Assembly: GCA_028551475.1 (NCBI GenBank)
Contig: CM052357.1
Span: 30,463,745-30,527,744, forward strand
Reading direction: 5' to 3'
Length of the DNA: 64,000 bases
Source: Casuarina equisetifolia
Lineage: Eukaryota; Streptophyta; Magnoliopsida; Fagales; Casuarinaceae
In this document: positions 22,076 through 33,979 of the stretch, piece by piece
How positions within the stretch are numbered: the stretch's first letter is position 1
Layout of the letters: each line of letters begins with the position of its first letter
Position numbers and translations under genes: made by a program
The notes under the pieces: generated by a model
Seen by the model: only the letters and a program-made list of their open reading frames with translations
What the model was told of the DNA's origin: nothing
Database searches by the model: none

Positions 22076-22300
22076 ATGTGGTCAAGGTATATATATAACT
22101 AAGTATATAATGCGCATGATTCATTATACATTTAATAACTAAGTATATAATGCGCATGATTCATTATACATTTAATAGGTTCTGTTTTCTTAGTTTCATA
22201 TATGAAACAGAAGCCGGAACATTCAACGCTAATGCGATCAAGATATATATGATCCATTCCACGTTGAATAGGTTTTTTTTTCTTAGTTTCATATATAATA
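22043..22300. repeat. Local duplications in inhibitor upstream DNA
   Basis: A 40-bp unit is perfectly tandem-duplicated (starts 22101 and 22141; aagtatataatgcgcatgat then tcattatacatttaat). It lies inside a longer direct repeat: tatgaaacagaagccggaa at about 22045 and 22200, each followed by ttcaacgctaatg. Confidence 0.85.
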
Positions 22301-23760
22301 TTCGGTTAGCCAGCCTTTACCCTTCAATTCTGTTTACGTGACTGACTTGGATAGTTTTTTTTTTGTATTTTCAGAGGTTAGAATTATGATAGAATAAGAA
22401 CTCATAAAAATGGTAGTTGAAAATGAAAATATGAATCAATCTCATAGGATCTTTCTTCTGAGCTGTTTTTTTTAGAAGTCATGGAAAGGAAAATGAACTT
22501 CCGGAAATCTTAACTTCGACGTGCTTGTCGGTAGCAACATCTTAGGATATTGAATAAGCATTCCAAAGCAAAACTCTTCATTCTTTTATTTAGCTACTTA
22601 GGCTTTTCCTTTTTCTTTTTTCTTTTCACCCTTTGTTAGTCCATGAAAGAGTTATTATCCAGCAAAACAATCTACTTTGACCGTGCCGACAAATACTTTA
22701 AGGTCCAATTTGGGACAATTCTTGGTGGCTTGCTTTGGACTAATTCAATCTTAGACATTAAATAGAACTATTTGTAATATTTTGTGTATATCGCTTTTAT
22801 CTATATTGCTAGTTATCTTAAATTCAAAGTCAATAGTACAAAGAAATGTGTGTATTAAAAAAATATAACTGATATTTCTCTTCAAAAATCTCGTATATGG
22901 GTTGAATATTCTTTCAGTTTAAAAATCTTTCATAGTCAAAATAAGTCCCATAATACTATCTCAGTGTATATGTATTTATATAAAATGAAACCTAATATTA
23001 TTGATATTTTTTTTGGAAAACAAATAACCATTTTTTCTTTGAGGATTCTAAGGCACATACTATAACACGTGACATGATATTACTAATATTTTATTTTGGA
23101 AGGAAAATAACCTTTTTTCGTTTGCAATTGTGAGGCACATATTATCAGCTAAATAGCTTTGGAGTTGTGTGAATATATTTGTGGAAGTTGAATCTTAGTA
23201 CCTTGATTGAGAAACACTAGTAGGATAACGAGCTGTAGGGTACTCTAATTGCAGTCTTTTTGTTTTTTCCTTTATTCACACACCCAAAGGGAGGGGAGGG
23301 ATGTCGAACCATCTTAGTAAGGTAATTCAATCATGGATAAAGCCATCTTAGGATTATATATCTCGGACTGATTTAATTTATCATATGGTTTAAGCTATTT
23401 GATGTTTAATGCTTAATTGTATTTTCTATTACTTTTTGAGACTCTATAATCTATGTATTAGGTTTATGTCCTGCCTAACATTTTAAAGAGATATAATTAT
23501 TATGCTTAATCTTGGTTTATTAATAAAATTTTGTATGTTTCCGCCCATATTTTAAAAAAAAATCATAATAAAATATTATCGTTTAGCGAGAAGAATGAAA
23601 AAATAGTAAACTTTAAATGACAATATTAAAATAAAAATGCAAACACATAACAAGAGAGAGATAATGAAGCCTCTTAAGTTTTATTTCTCATGTGATGATT
23701 ATTTTTCATGTTCGCGACATAGTTGAAGTTTTATTACAAACAAATTTGAAAGCATGCAGG
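22300..23760. other. Intergenic, inhibitor-unit flanks, no gene
   Basis: AT-rich. Segments at 22480-22620 and 23090-23260 match 27130-27400, 34960-35070 and 24720-24870, the regions far upstream of copies E, F and I. No coding exon is seen. Confidence 0.5.
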
Positions 23761-23773
23761 TAACGTCCTCCCT

Positions 23774-24166
23774 TTAAAAGTCGCCACAGTAAAGTGTGGT
23801 ATTGTCACAGTAGTGAAGAGTACAGTTTTGTGGTACTCCGGAGCAGTTGCAGTTGTCCGGTTGCAGTTCGTCTGAAGATCCACCACAACCTATGTACTTT
23901 ACGCAATTACTAGGGCAAAAATCTACGCAAGAAGTCACTTTTTTCGGATTAAGCAGTCCTAGGAGAGTTGCACCTAGCAATATGATCAAGAAAACTCCTT
24001 TCACAATGTATCTCAAATGAGCCTTTTCTTGCTCTTCTATTGCCTTATGCTTTGAGCTAAAGCTATTGGTAAAAAAGGCAGTGGATATGAGATCAAAATT
24101 AAAGAGGTCAGGAAACATACCACACACCAAGAGTAGAACCATGAAAAGAACTTTGTTGTTGGCCAT
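23774..24166 (-). CDS. Pin2-like proteinase inhibitor E, altered cysteine pattern (81 aa)
   Basis: Exon 1 is 24166-24121 (MANNKVLFMVLLLVC plus one base) and exon 2 is 23973-23774, with a 147-bp phase-1 intron. Reading through the intron also stays open, but the GT (24120) and AG (23974) sites fit the family exactly. The signal continues GATLLGLLNP. The mature part reads SCVDFCPSNC, YIGC, CNCS, QNC, LHYC and LYCGDF. The usual CC has become CS, and two new cysteines appear (before CPSNC and in LHYC). P1 would be Ser. It is a diverged paralogue with copy I as closest relative (shared YCDNTTLYC or LCDNTTLSC). Whether it still inhibits proteases is open. Confidence 0.85.
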   Translation of the reverse strand: MANNKVLFMVLLLVCGMFPDLFNFDLISTAFFTNSFSSKHKAIEEQEKAHLRYIVKGVFLIILLGATLLGLLNPKKVTSCVDFCPSNCVKYIGCGGSSDELQPDNCNCSGVPQNCTLHYCDNTTLYCGDF

Positions 24167-24205
24167 GTTGATTTCCCTGTCAGTTTTGAGGTGTTAAATT
24201 CGTAC

Positions 24206-24213
24206 TATTTATA
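24206..24213 (-). promoter_or_regulatory. TATA box of inhibitor E
   Basis: TATAAATA on the minus strand, 40 bp before the ATG at 24166. Confidence 0.65.
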
Positions 24214-24219
24214 ACGCTT

Positions 24220-25290
24220 TGCTGAAGCAAAAATATAAAGAAGTAATAGTATATTCAGCTCTTATGTAATGAAGGTACGCATGATCTATTCAAAATTGAT
24301 TGCTTTTATTCTTAGTTTCCTTTATAAAGTTTTGAAAATTTTATTTTAGCCAATCAGCCGAACTTACTTTCCGATCTTGTTAGGTGATTGATTTTGAGAT
24401 TTCTTTTAACGATGAAACACTGAAATTAAGAAAAGAATTGGAATCCTTAAGAAATGATTGTTCAAAATGAAAGTTTGGACCTAAAAGTTTATTGGAATTC
24501 TTACAAAGTCTTTCATCGATATTGTTATTGCTCTTAATTTCCAAGTCAAATTACAAAATGCACATGCACAAAAAATTTATTACAAATATTTTCCTTTAGA
24601 TTCTTAAGTTTAGAGTCATTCTTGGCAGAAATATTTCCTATGACACTGTCTGCATATAGATAATGGTCGGAAATATTTCATGGAACTGTGTCTGCATATA
24701 TACATATATAATTAACATGTGAGACGATACTATTGATATTTTATTTTGAGAAGAAAATAACCTTTTTCCCTTGCACTTCTGAGGCACATATTATAAACCT
24801 TTCAATAAGTTTTTGAGTTATGTGAAAATCTTCGGTGAAGTTAAGCCTAAGTACCTTGATTGCTGAACAAGAAAAGAATCTATTTGTTTTACTTCGTGTC
24901 TAATCTTACTCTCACTTCCCAACAGTTCCTAGAGCCTCTTTCTTTCCCATTCGTTTTTGATGAACGTTTACTTTCACTCATTAAATCTTGTCTGATCCAA
25001 AGCAAATATTAACTTTACATGAATAAGGAGCAGCTACTTACACTTAAGCCGTGTAACAATTTATTGCTAATTGTATCTTAAGTTGTTCTCTTTAGATATG
25101 ATTATTTTTAACTTAATTTTCTGTCTATGTTGAGGTTGCCCAGCTCTTATACATATTGACTTCTTTATAGGCTAAGAAGGCATTCACACACTGTTAACTT
25201 CGGAAGAAGAGGTGCAAGGCAATATATATAACTTCCCTTTATTTAAAATGTCACAAATCCAATGTGACTACAAGCAAGCATGTTTGGGAT
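24220..25290. other. Flanks of inhibitor genes E and F, no gene
   Basis: AT-rich sequence. 24240-24330 (gcatgatctattcaaaattg) matches the duplicated promoter pieces near 22230 and 26850. 25220-25290 is the 3' flank type also found at 2880, 7540 and 28000. Confidence 0.5.
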
Positions 25291-25300
25291 CACATGTCAT

Positions 25301-26042
25301 TCAATCAAGCACCATAAACGGTGCAGCCGGTTGGGGCGGAGCGGCCGTACAAATTGGAGTCCCAGAAGCACTATAAATGGTACAGCCCGTTGGAGCGGAG
25401 CAGCAGTTGCAGGATGGACTCAGCTTCTTACTCCCAGTAGTTGTGCATGTCATATATCCCGCATTTTCTGTGCATGGATAAAGTGGGCAAGCAATTGCGC
25501 TACCAGGATTGACGCTCAGCAGAATTGCACCTATCATCAAAATGACCAACACAACGTAGCTAAAACATATGCTGCTTGCATTTTAACGAGAATAGCTTTT
25601 TGCCAAAAAATTTGTGGTTTGTAGCAACACTAAATCTTAGGCACATTCAAGTGCAGAAGCTCACATTATGTTGAAAAACACATATATGACTATCTTACAT
25701 TACCATAATATCATAACTCAATTTTCAAATACAATAACCATCATTTTTGAACAAGGTCCCAAAAAATATATATATATATTTTTTAAAAGAATTGAAGTAA
25801 AAAAATGATAAAATAATATGAATAAATATCTTACACTCAACATCTTGTATGGATATACTCACATGCGTTCATGTCATCCTCTTTTAACTATTGATTTTGA
25901 AAGATAAAATGCAACAATTCTAGCCCAATATTCAAAAGCAAATCAACAGTGTAAAGAGTACAAGCTAATTCATAGAAGAAAAGAGAACGAGCTTACCACA
26001 GAAAACGAGTAGACATAGCATACCAACTTTGTTGCCAGTCAT
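25301..26042 (-). CDS. Pin2/potato type II proteinase inhibitor F with C-terminal extension (91 aa)
   Basis: Exon 1 is 26042-25997 (MTGNKVGMLCLLVFC plus one base) and exon 2 is 25530-25301, with a 466-bp phase-1 intron. The signal continues GAILLSVNPGSAIA. The mature domain is CPLYPC, AGYMTC, SPSCNCC, APTGC and YSASGTPIC: eight cysteines, but four rather than three residues between C1 and C2, so the reactive loop is one residue longer. After the last Cys a tail TAAPPQPAAPFMVLD follows. The DNA of this tail is a tandem copy of the CCSAPTGCTIYSA segment read one base out of frame. Such a tail is not a family feature and its effect on folding is unknown. Confidence 0.87.
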
Positions 26043-26076
26043 ATTTCCTCTATCCTTTTCTAATCATAACATTGCA

Positions 26077-26083
26077 TATTTAT
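26077..26083 (-). promoter_or_regulatory. TATA-like box of inhibitor F
   Basis: CATAAATA-type element on the minus strand, 35 bp before the ATG at 26042. Confidence 0.55.
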
Positions 26084-26099
26084 GGTGCCCCCGGAAGAT

Positions 26100-27985
26100 T
26101 TTATTTTTCTATTATTAATTCTATTTAGAAGTTGGGACGTTCCAATCTTTGCAGCCGCAGTATCTGATTAATTTTCAAACAGCTGACTTTTTTGGTTCCA
26201 TGCCTTCCCTAAGAGTCTTGTTAATATGCTTTGCTTGTCGTATTATCATTTTCCTCTCTCATTTTTGTATTCTCGTTGCTTTTCTATTTTTATAGACTTC
26301 AAAAATAAAAGTAAATACTTTATTTTTTTTCTTTTCTAAAACAAATACTTTACAGAAAGGATTTCTTTTTCCCAAGGTCGTTGGTCCTCACGGGTATCGT
26401 GGCGATTTTGGAAGAAAGCGACGGAGGCTATATGTCGGTTCTAAAAATATACCATCAAAGACGAAGACCCATCAAGTCCGGATTCAGTTCGTGTGGAGCA
26501 CTAACATTGTTGTGGATGATGTGTTTGATTAGAGAAGACTTCGTGTTTAACATGAGACGGAGACTTCCATGACAAGTGCAATCAAAAGGGTGATCTTGTG
26601 AGGGGAAGTGCTTTTACGTCAAACAACTAGTAAGAAATCTGCCTCCTTAATCCTATGAGGTCGTCTTGTCCATGTACATGTAATAAAGTAATCTCTTCCC
26701 GAGACGGGAAAATCCTTTTCTGCTAATCTTTTTTACTTAAGATTAATTACGAGGTTTTAGTTAGATGTCCAGTTCAGGTTATGAAAAGAGAATAGGATTC
26801 TGATCCCGTTCAATAAAAAAAAAAAAAAACAAATGCATGGTTCATTCCAAATTCAATGGTTTTCTTTTGCCTCTTAGTTTTTTGTATAAAGTTAAAAAAA
26901 TAATAATAATAACTTACCAGGCGGAACTTTACTTTCCAAATTCTGTTAATTGGTTCGTTTTCATAATTCTTTGTGTTCAGGACATTGAAATGGATAATAG
27001 AATAACAATTCTCTAGAAATGATAGTTGAAATAAATGTTTACACTTAAAGGCTTATTGGAATTCTTTCAGTATTGGTGAATTTAGGTAAATCTTATAAAA
27101 TCTTTTCTACTAAGCTGTGATTTTCAAAAGTCATGGAAAGGAAAATGCATTAGGGAACCTTAACATTCCACTTGCTTGTTCAATAACAATTCCTCAAGAT
27201 ATTGATTGGAGTCCTCCATAGCAAGAGGGTTAGGAAAAATATTTTTCCCATATTTAGTTTGCTAAAATTTTTCTTAGATTTAAAACTAGAAACTTCTAAG
27301 TATCAAAATTTCATGGCAATCCTAAATACATTAAAATGAAAGAAACTAAAGCTCTTCTCTCTTCTATTCAGCTACTTAGTCTTTTCCTTTTCCTTTTTTT
27401 TTTTCCCCCACCACATTGGTTGTCCATGAAAGAGTTATCACTTGGTCAAACAGTCGGTTTTAACTCTACCAACAATAACTTTGAGGCCAAATCTAGTGCC
27501 ATTTTTGGTGGCCTGTTTAGGACCATTTCAGTCTTGCATATTAAAAAGCAGCAGTTGTAACATTTCTTGCTTAAGTTGTTTATGTTAAATTCAAAGTCAA
27601 CAATACGATAGAGATATGTGTATGAAAATGTATAAATAATATTTCTTTCCAAAAATCAGAATATATGGGTCTTATACTTTTAGTATAGACCTGGCTAAAA
27701 AATATCTCCAATAATACTATCTAGGTGTGTGTGTGTATATAAATTATATATATATTAGTTTGTGTAGATATACCAACTATTGTTCTCTCTAGCTTCTATT
27801 ATTTTTAACGGATAATTGATTCTGGATGGGTGCAATCTAGTGCTCTCATGTACTTATTGGTCTTTATCTTCTCTCTCCATCTTAAGGCTACATTGCAGAA
27901 AAAGAGGTGCAAGTCAATAGGCAATATATGTCTAGCCCAACTATAATAATAATACGCAACAGTGCTCCATTGTCTTTGTCAAACC
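26100..27985. other. Intergenic; partly inhibitor-unit flank, no gene
   Basis: 26380-26720 is less AT-rich and looks unrelated to its neighbours. A short open frame there (26381-26572) has no family I recognise. 26840-27790 repeats the far-upstream flank seen at 22250-23100 (tcttctattcagctacttag and gtccatgaaagagttatca). Confidence 0.45.
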
Positions 27986-27989
27986 AACC

Positions 27990-28306
27990 AAGGAGCATGA
28001 TGTCCCTAATTTTCCTTTATTTAAATTGTTAGAAATGAAATGTTACTACAATCAAATATTAATTGAACTAGCTTAATCTGTCTCTCAGAGTTGATATTTT
28101 CATCATTTTTCTTTTCTAATTCTGATAATATACCCAAGTTCGAATTATTAGTGTAGCAGCATACAATTTTTTTACATGCAAAAGGACGCACTACATAAAA
28201 CGAGAATCGATAGATAAAAGAGTACAAGCGAAGCCACAAAAGAGAAGAGGGCAAGAGCTTACTGCACAAAAGAGAAGATACATCATACGAAAGTTGTTGC
28301 CACTAT
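27990..28306 (-). pseudogene. Pin2-like inhibitor relic G (exon 1 and flank only)
   Basis: Bases 28306-28263 (minus) correspond to exon 1 of copy F and encode SGNNFRMMYLLFCA before a GTAAGC donor, but the ATG has lost its G. Downstream, 27990-28060 is the 3' flank type of copy F, and no Cys-rich exon lies between. The second exon was deleted and the start codon destroyed. Confidence 0.75.
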
Positions 28307-28320
28307 ATTTCCCCCATCAA

Positions 28321-28838
28321 TTTCTAGTGTCAACGTTGCATATTTTCCATGTATGATTTTTTTTTTTCGTTTTCTAAGAAGTTGGGATATTCCACTATTA
28401 GCAGCTGCAACGTCTGATAAATTTACGAACAGCTGAACCTTTTTTGGTTCTTTTGTCTCGTTATCTTCGTCCCAAAGTTGTTAGCACGTTGCGTTGAAAT
28501 GGACAGTGACTTGAATCAAATAATGATGAAATAACGTAGGGATTGACAACTATCAGCTAATGAGTTGTTTAATACCATGGACACCTGTGACAACGCTCAA
28601 TGCACGCAAGTTTTTGAGACAATATTCCTATAAGCTAGTTGAACGAGTCTCTGATATGGCTTTTGTAAAACTGAGTGGTGGTTGACAAGCTTATATTGAG
28701 TGGATAGTCCATGTCAAAATTCAATGTATATTTTATATTGCTAATATATTAATGTGTTGTATTCTTGGTATATGAAAATGTTTCTTCCCCATATAGGTTA
28801 GTTGTAAAAATGAATGTATGACTTGTATTTTAGCAATA
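28321..28838. other. Intergenic, no gene seen
   Basis: AT-rich sequence upstream of relic G with no recognisable reading frame. Confidence 0.4.
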
Positions 28839-28872
28839 TATAATATAATATAATATAATATAATATAATATT
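28839..28872. repeat. (TAATA)n microsatellite
   Basis: About six to seven tandem TAATA units. Confidence 0.85.
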
Positions 28873-28979
28873 AAAAAACAGATTTTAAGTAAGACACTCT
28901 ATCACCTGTAGGCTACGTTTGTGGTACATGTTTTACTATGCTTGAAAAAAGAGAATGTATTAAAATTTCATGTGCATCT

Positions 28980-29380
28980 TATTAAAGCAATCCAATCATG
29001 TCAACATCACTCATACGAAACAACTAAACCTTACCAACCAAGAAGATCATCTCAACAACTCAGAAAATCAATCAACTCACCAAGTCTAAAAAATCAAGCA
29101 ATCTAAGAAGGTAGGAATTCGAAATTCAAATCATCTATCTACTATCACCAACCGGAATAGAAAACTACTCAAGACAAGATAAGGAAGTTTTCAAAAATCA
29201 AATTCTATATCCAATCTCATTATCTCTTATCAAATCAGCCATAAATTGTACCAACTTCATTTCCATTTCTTACTAATCTTTGTTACATTATAAATTGCAC
29301 TCATTGTACAAACAAATGTATCAAAAATCATTTTTATCACAATTCATTGTATTGTTCTTTTATCTCAATATTTTACTCTT
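28980..29380 (+). repeat. 5' LTR of copia element
   Basis: Direct repeat of 31366-31768. It appears to lack the last few bases, where the internal deletion joins. Confidence 0.85.
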
Positions 29381-29384
29381 TTTT

Positions 29385-31360
29385 TTGGGTTACCCAACTG
29401 GTTACAAAGGCTATTGTTGCCTATGCACTCACACCAACAAAACATACATAGTTGCTTATGCAACATTTGATGAGGATGTCTTTCCATTCATTACTATTGG
29501 ATCCTCATCCACTCTACCTCGTGATCCTTCACAATTTTTGTTACCTCTTCCAAAGTTTATCTCTCTTCAAGGTACACCGCTTACAGTGCCTCCGGCAAGT
29601 GCACCTAACCCTTTACTTTCGGATTGCACTACTGTACCTTCAATACCTACTACCCATGATCCCTCATTGGACATATCAAACTCTTCTTAACATCAAACAT
29701 TGCTCCCATCTACGGGTTCTTCTCACCCAATGGTCACATGTTTGAAAGGAGGTACAATTACGCGTCGTCAACTCACGCGTAATCATACTTATGCCTTAAC
29801 TATTGCTGCGCACCCTTATCATGAACCCTCAAATTTTACTGAGGTTTCCAAAGATTCTAAATGGCGCAAAGCAATGGCGGATGAATACACCGCCCTTCTT
29901 AAGAATAAAACTTGGGAACTCGTCCCATTAAAGGCTTATATCAACCTTATAGGGTGCAAATGGGTCTTCAAAGTCAAACTTAACTCTGATGGGTCTCTTG
30001 AACGCTACAAAGCACGCCTTGTAACAAAAGGCTTTCACCAACGTCCAAGAGTTGATTACATTGAAACCTTTAGTCCTGTTACGAAACCAGTTACCATTCA
30101 CACGGTCCTTGCAATCACTTTTACTCAACATTGGCCAATTAAGCAATTAGATGTTAAAAATGCCTTCTTATATGGCCATCTTGATTAGGAAGTTTACATG
30201 ACTCAACCACAAGGGTTCATTGATCCTCAACGACCTTATCACTTATGTCACCTTAGACGGTCTCTCAATGGTCTTAAACAAGTGCCTCGTGCTTGGAATC
30301 AATGTCTCAGCCATTTCTTAACCAAACTTGGTTTTCATTCCTTTACTGCTGATTCGTCTTTATTTATTTTACATCGCTCAACATACATTGTTTATATTCT
30401 TGTTTATGTTAATGACATAATATTTACTAGTAGTCCTAATGCCCCACTTGCATCTATTTTAAGTCAACTCCAAATTGAGTTTGACATCAAAGATCTAGGC
30501 AATCTTCACTATTTCTTAGGAATTGAAGCTACCCACTCAACCCATGGCTTGCATTTTCATCAAGCGAAATTTGCACATGAAATAATAAAACGTACAAATA
30601 TGAGCAATGCACGTGGTGTTACAACCCCATGCACCTCCAGCCATCCTCCTTCCATTAATGATGGTGACCCACTTCCTGACCCTACTCACTATCGTAGCAT
30701 CGTGGGGTCCCTTCAATACCTAACTCTCACACGGCCCGATATTGCCTATTCTATCAATACAACATGCCAATATATGCATGCTCCTACCATCACTCATTGG
30801 ACTTTTGTTAAACATATATTACGTTTTCTTGTAAAGACTCCTCGCTTTGGTCTACACTTCACTAAAGGTCCTTCCAACGAGTTGCATGCCTACTCTAATG
30901 CTAGGTGGGCAAGTGACCAAGATGATCGTCACTCAATGGGTGGATATTGCATCTTCCTTGGATCCAATCTTATTTCTTGAAGCTCACGCAAGCAGAAGAC
31001 GGTTGCTCGCTCAAGCACTGAAGCAGAATTCAAAAGTTTAGCTAACACTTCCGTTGAACTAATATGGATTAAAGCACTCCTACGCGACCTACATTTTCCT
31101 CTTCAATGTCCTCTAACCTTATGGTGTGATAACCTTTCTGCACTTTATCTCTCTACCAATCCAGTGTTTCATGCACGCACAAAGCATGTTGAAATTGACT
31201 TTCACTTCGTTCGTGAACGCATCACCAATAAACACCTTTTGATCCACTTCATCTCTATTGTGGATCAAATTGCAAACATTCTCATCAAGGGACTCTCCTC
31301 CTTTCGATTCAAGCTACTACAAGACAAGCTTACAGTTCGTTTCGATCCTTTAACTTGCGG
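29385..31360 (+). pseudogene. Copia pol remnant: integrase end, RT, RNase H
   Basis: One reading frame carries the whole remnant but is interrupted by TAA at 29688-29690, TAG at 30186-30188 and TGA at 30978-30980. Domains in order: integrase C-terminus (FLGYPTGYKGYCCL), reverse transcriptase (KWRKAMADEY, CKWVFKVK, RYKARLVTKGF, LDVKNAFLYG, then LNGLKQVPRAW), and RNase H (PDIAYSI, ARSSTEAEF, WCDNLSALYL, RTKHVEIDFHFV). The catalytic YVDD of the polymerase is YVND here (LVYVNDIIF), so the enzyme would be dead even without the stops. Confidence 0.92.
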
Positions 31361-31365
31361 GGGGA

Positions 31366-31772
31366 TATTAAAGCAATCCAATCATGTCAACATCACTCAT
31401 ACGAAACAACTCAGCCTTACCAACCAAGAAGATCATCTCAACAACTCAGAAAATCAATCAACTCACCAAGTCTCAAAAATCAAGCAATCCAAGAAGGAAG
31501 GAATTCGAAATTCAAATCATCTATCTAGTATCACCAACTGGAATAGAAAACTACTCAAGACAAGATAAGGAAGTTTTTCAAAAATCAAATTCTATATCCA
31601 ATCTCGTTATCTCTCATCAAATCAGTCATAAATTGTACCAACTCCATTTCCATTTCTTACTAATCTTTGTTACATTATAAATTGCACTCATTGTACAAAC
31701 AAATGTATCAAAAATCATTTTTATTACAATTCACTGTATTGTTCTTTTACCTTGGTATTTTACTCTTTAATT
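31366..31772 (+). repeat. 3' LTR of copia element
   Basis: Direct repeat of the 5' LTR, preceded by the purine tract and followed by the CATCT duplication. Confidence 0.85.
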
Positions 31773-31779
31773 CATCTTA

Positions 31780-32185
31780 CATTATCAGTATATATCTATT
31801 ATACTCTTTATATATATGAGAGTTTTTGATCTTTTACAATTTAATTGTCAAAACGATTGACCTTGTAATAGTGTGGAAGAGAGAAACTGAAGAAGATAAA
31901 TTTTGAGTTTCTGTTGAACCAATCATGGATTGGAGCCCTCTCATTAAACCAAAGAATACACGAAAAGGTTTCTTATGATTATTTTATTTCGGTGAGGTTT
32001 TAGCAAGATCTCTAGCAGAGGCGTAGATTTACAAATTTGCAGCTTTTATTGGTGGAACTTGATCGTCACAATGATAGTCATGCAAATATCGGTTTGATTT
32101 GAATTGTTAAACAATCTTATCGACTGCTTAAACCCAACAAAATTTCACACAAAATATCATGATATACTCACCATGTAGGCAAAAG
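31780..32185. other. Intergenic, no gene seen
   Basis: AT-rich segment between the copia element and the solo LTR, with no recognisable reading frame. Confidence 0.4.
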
Positions 32186-32190
32186 TGGAT

Positions 32191-33979
32191 TGTTCGGTGA
32201 AATTCTACATGCAAGTGTATATGTCGAACAAGTAATATAATGATAAGTACAGATATCGTCCCACGAAGACTGGTGTTTACTAAACTAATTAATTACTAAT
32301 GGTGAATAGATCCTAGAATTTATCTAACCAACAAAAATAGTAAAACATGAATTTAATAACTAAATTTAATCTAAACTTAATAAACGAAATGTGCTAGAGC
32401 TTCTGATTTCACCTAATTACTCAGTACAAATGTTGATCATTTATGCTTGCAAGATTGATTCTATTCATATGATGGCAGAATTTCCTAATTTATTCACTAT
32501 CCTATGTCTAGGTGTAACGAACCTACTTAATTCATTAACTCACTGTATGTCTACATATAAATTAAATGAACTAAATGCATTAAGATATATGAATATTCCA
32601 ATTTGCACCTAAAGCCACACAAATCATATGGTATATTTCTATCCATATTAATCTATGGTTGCATATTACATAAAGCAACTGCATATCGTCGTCGTTCGAA
32701 CTCAAATATGTAAATCAGATCATTTAAGTGGTAGCTAATCACTTAAACGTATTAAAATCAGTAACATGCAACTTCACATTCATAAAATACCTCACAAAGC
32801 ACAAATAATTATAACATTCATAAGTTATAATTAAGTTCCATCTTAGCTCTAACACAATAAATTAAAATAACATATTTACACAAACAAGAATAGTGGAAAA
32901 ACGTGAACAAAACATTCTGGAATTTAAAAACAATTAAGCTATCACCAAAAATGTCTTCAAATCACAAAAGGATTGCACAAATCTACACATCAAGGGGAGA
33001 AGAAGAATCTGTTTGAAAAATGAAAGAAAAACGAGCCGAGACGCGCCCTCACGCGCTTTCGCATGCGCTGACACGCTTCGGTGACACGCGCCGCCGCCGT
33101 CCGCTGCCGGTCATCACAGAAACTTCAGGGAAGATAGATCGGAATACGTAGATTGCAGATCTGCAAATAGATTAAGCAAATCCGCAACAACAATGTGTAA
33201 ATCTGACGAAAAAGGTAAAGTCGGCGTTCGCACTTCTTCACCGGAAACCGCCACGAAATCACACACAACTGCCACAGAATCGCAGGAAATTACACAAGGA
33301 ATGCAGATCTGGTCTCCCCTCGTCGGAAAACACACAAAATATGGCTAGAAAGGGGAAGAGAATGTCTTAATAATATGAAACTCCCTCGCCGGAAAAGAAC
33401 GTGCGTACGGTCGGCGTTCGCACTTCCGTCCGACGTCACAGAGTCCCGCGCTGCCGCGCGTGGATTCTGATTTTCCGGCGAGGGAGAAGCCACTGATGCT
33501 TTGGCCTTCTCTCCTTCTAGCTCTCGGTCCTTCTCTCTCTGTGTCTTCGGTCTCTGGTCTTCGGTCTTCGGTCTTCCCCCAGATAAAAGCCGCCTCCCCA
33601 GTTTTGTTTTGTTAATTGGCCTCTTTTTCTCTCCTGCGGTCCCACGTGTTTTCCACTAGCTTCTTTTATTTGACTTCTTGTTGCATAATTCACCTGAAGT
33701 CACGCTCCTTCCTTAATATTCAACATAAGTTCCCACGTTTCCTTTCCATTCTTCTTCTCTCTTTCCTCACATGGCTTCCACGTGCTTACCCTTGTTTTCT
33801 TTGTTTTCTTTTCTATTCCTTTTTTATGGTTTTCTACTTCTTTTTCTTCAATTTTGAGTTTACTGCATAAAATAACAAAATATACATAATTATCATTAAA
33901 TACAAATATAATTTAATAAAAACTATATTAAACATTACCTAAAATACTATTAATAATTCTATAAAATATAGAGTTATCA
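32191..33979 (-). mobile_element. Solo LTR of a Ty3/gypsy (Tat/Athila-like) element
   Basis: On the minus strand it starts TGATAACTC (33979) and ends CACCGAACA (32191), as do the LTRs of the inverted pair. Collinear similarity to 14690-15330 is obvious from 32195 to 32800. It is flanked by TGGAT at 32186-32190 and 33980-33984, a perfect 5-bp target-site duplication. No primer site or gag follows, so it is a solo LTR left by LTR-LTR recombination. At 1789 bp it is longer than the 1.2-kb relatives because it carries a CpG-rich middle part (about 33000-33620) in which tcggcgttcgcacttc occurs twice. Confidence 0.9.

Larger units (their letters stand above)
28980..31772 (+). mobile_element. Ty1/copia retrotransposon, internally deleted
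   Basis: Two direct LTRs (28980-29380 and 31366-31772) flank a truncated pol. The element is bounded by CATCT on both sides (28975-28979 and 31773-31777), a 5-bp target-site duplication. A purine tract, gcggggggat, precedes the 3' LTR. The 5' LTR runs directly into the integrase C-terminus, so primer site, gag, protease and integrase core are missing. LTR ends are TATTAAAG and CTTTAATT rather than TG and CA. The LTRs differ at a modest number of positions (roughly 95% identical by eye), so insertion was not very recent. It lies in the inhibitor cluster. Confidence 0.9.

Noticed and set aside
24121..24166. Reading inhibitor E as a single 130-residue unspliced protein
   Set aside because: The frame is open through the intron by chance, but the phase-1 GT/AG intron at the same place in the other copies, and the family signal peptide, support the spliced 81-residue form.
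33616..33870. Phe/Leu-rich frame resembling a membrane protein
   Set aside because: It lies wholly inside the solo LTR; a pyrimidine-rich stretch gives artificial hydrophobicity.
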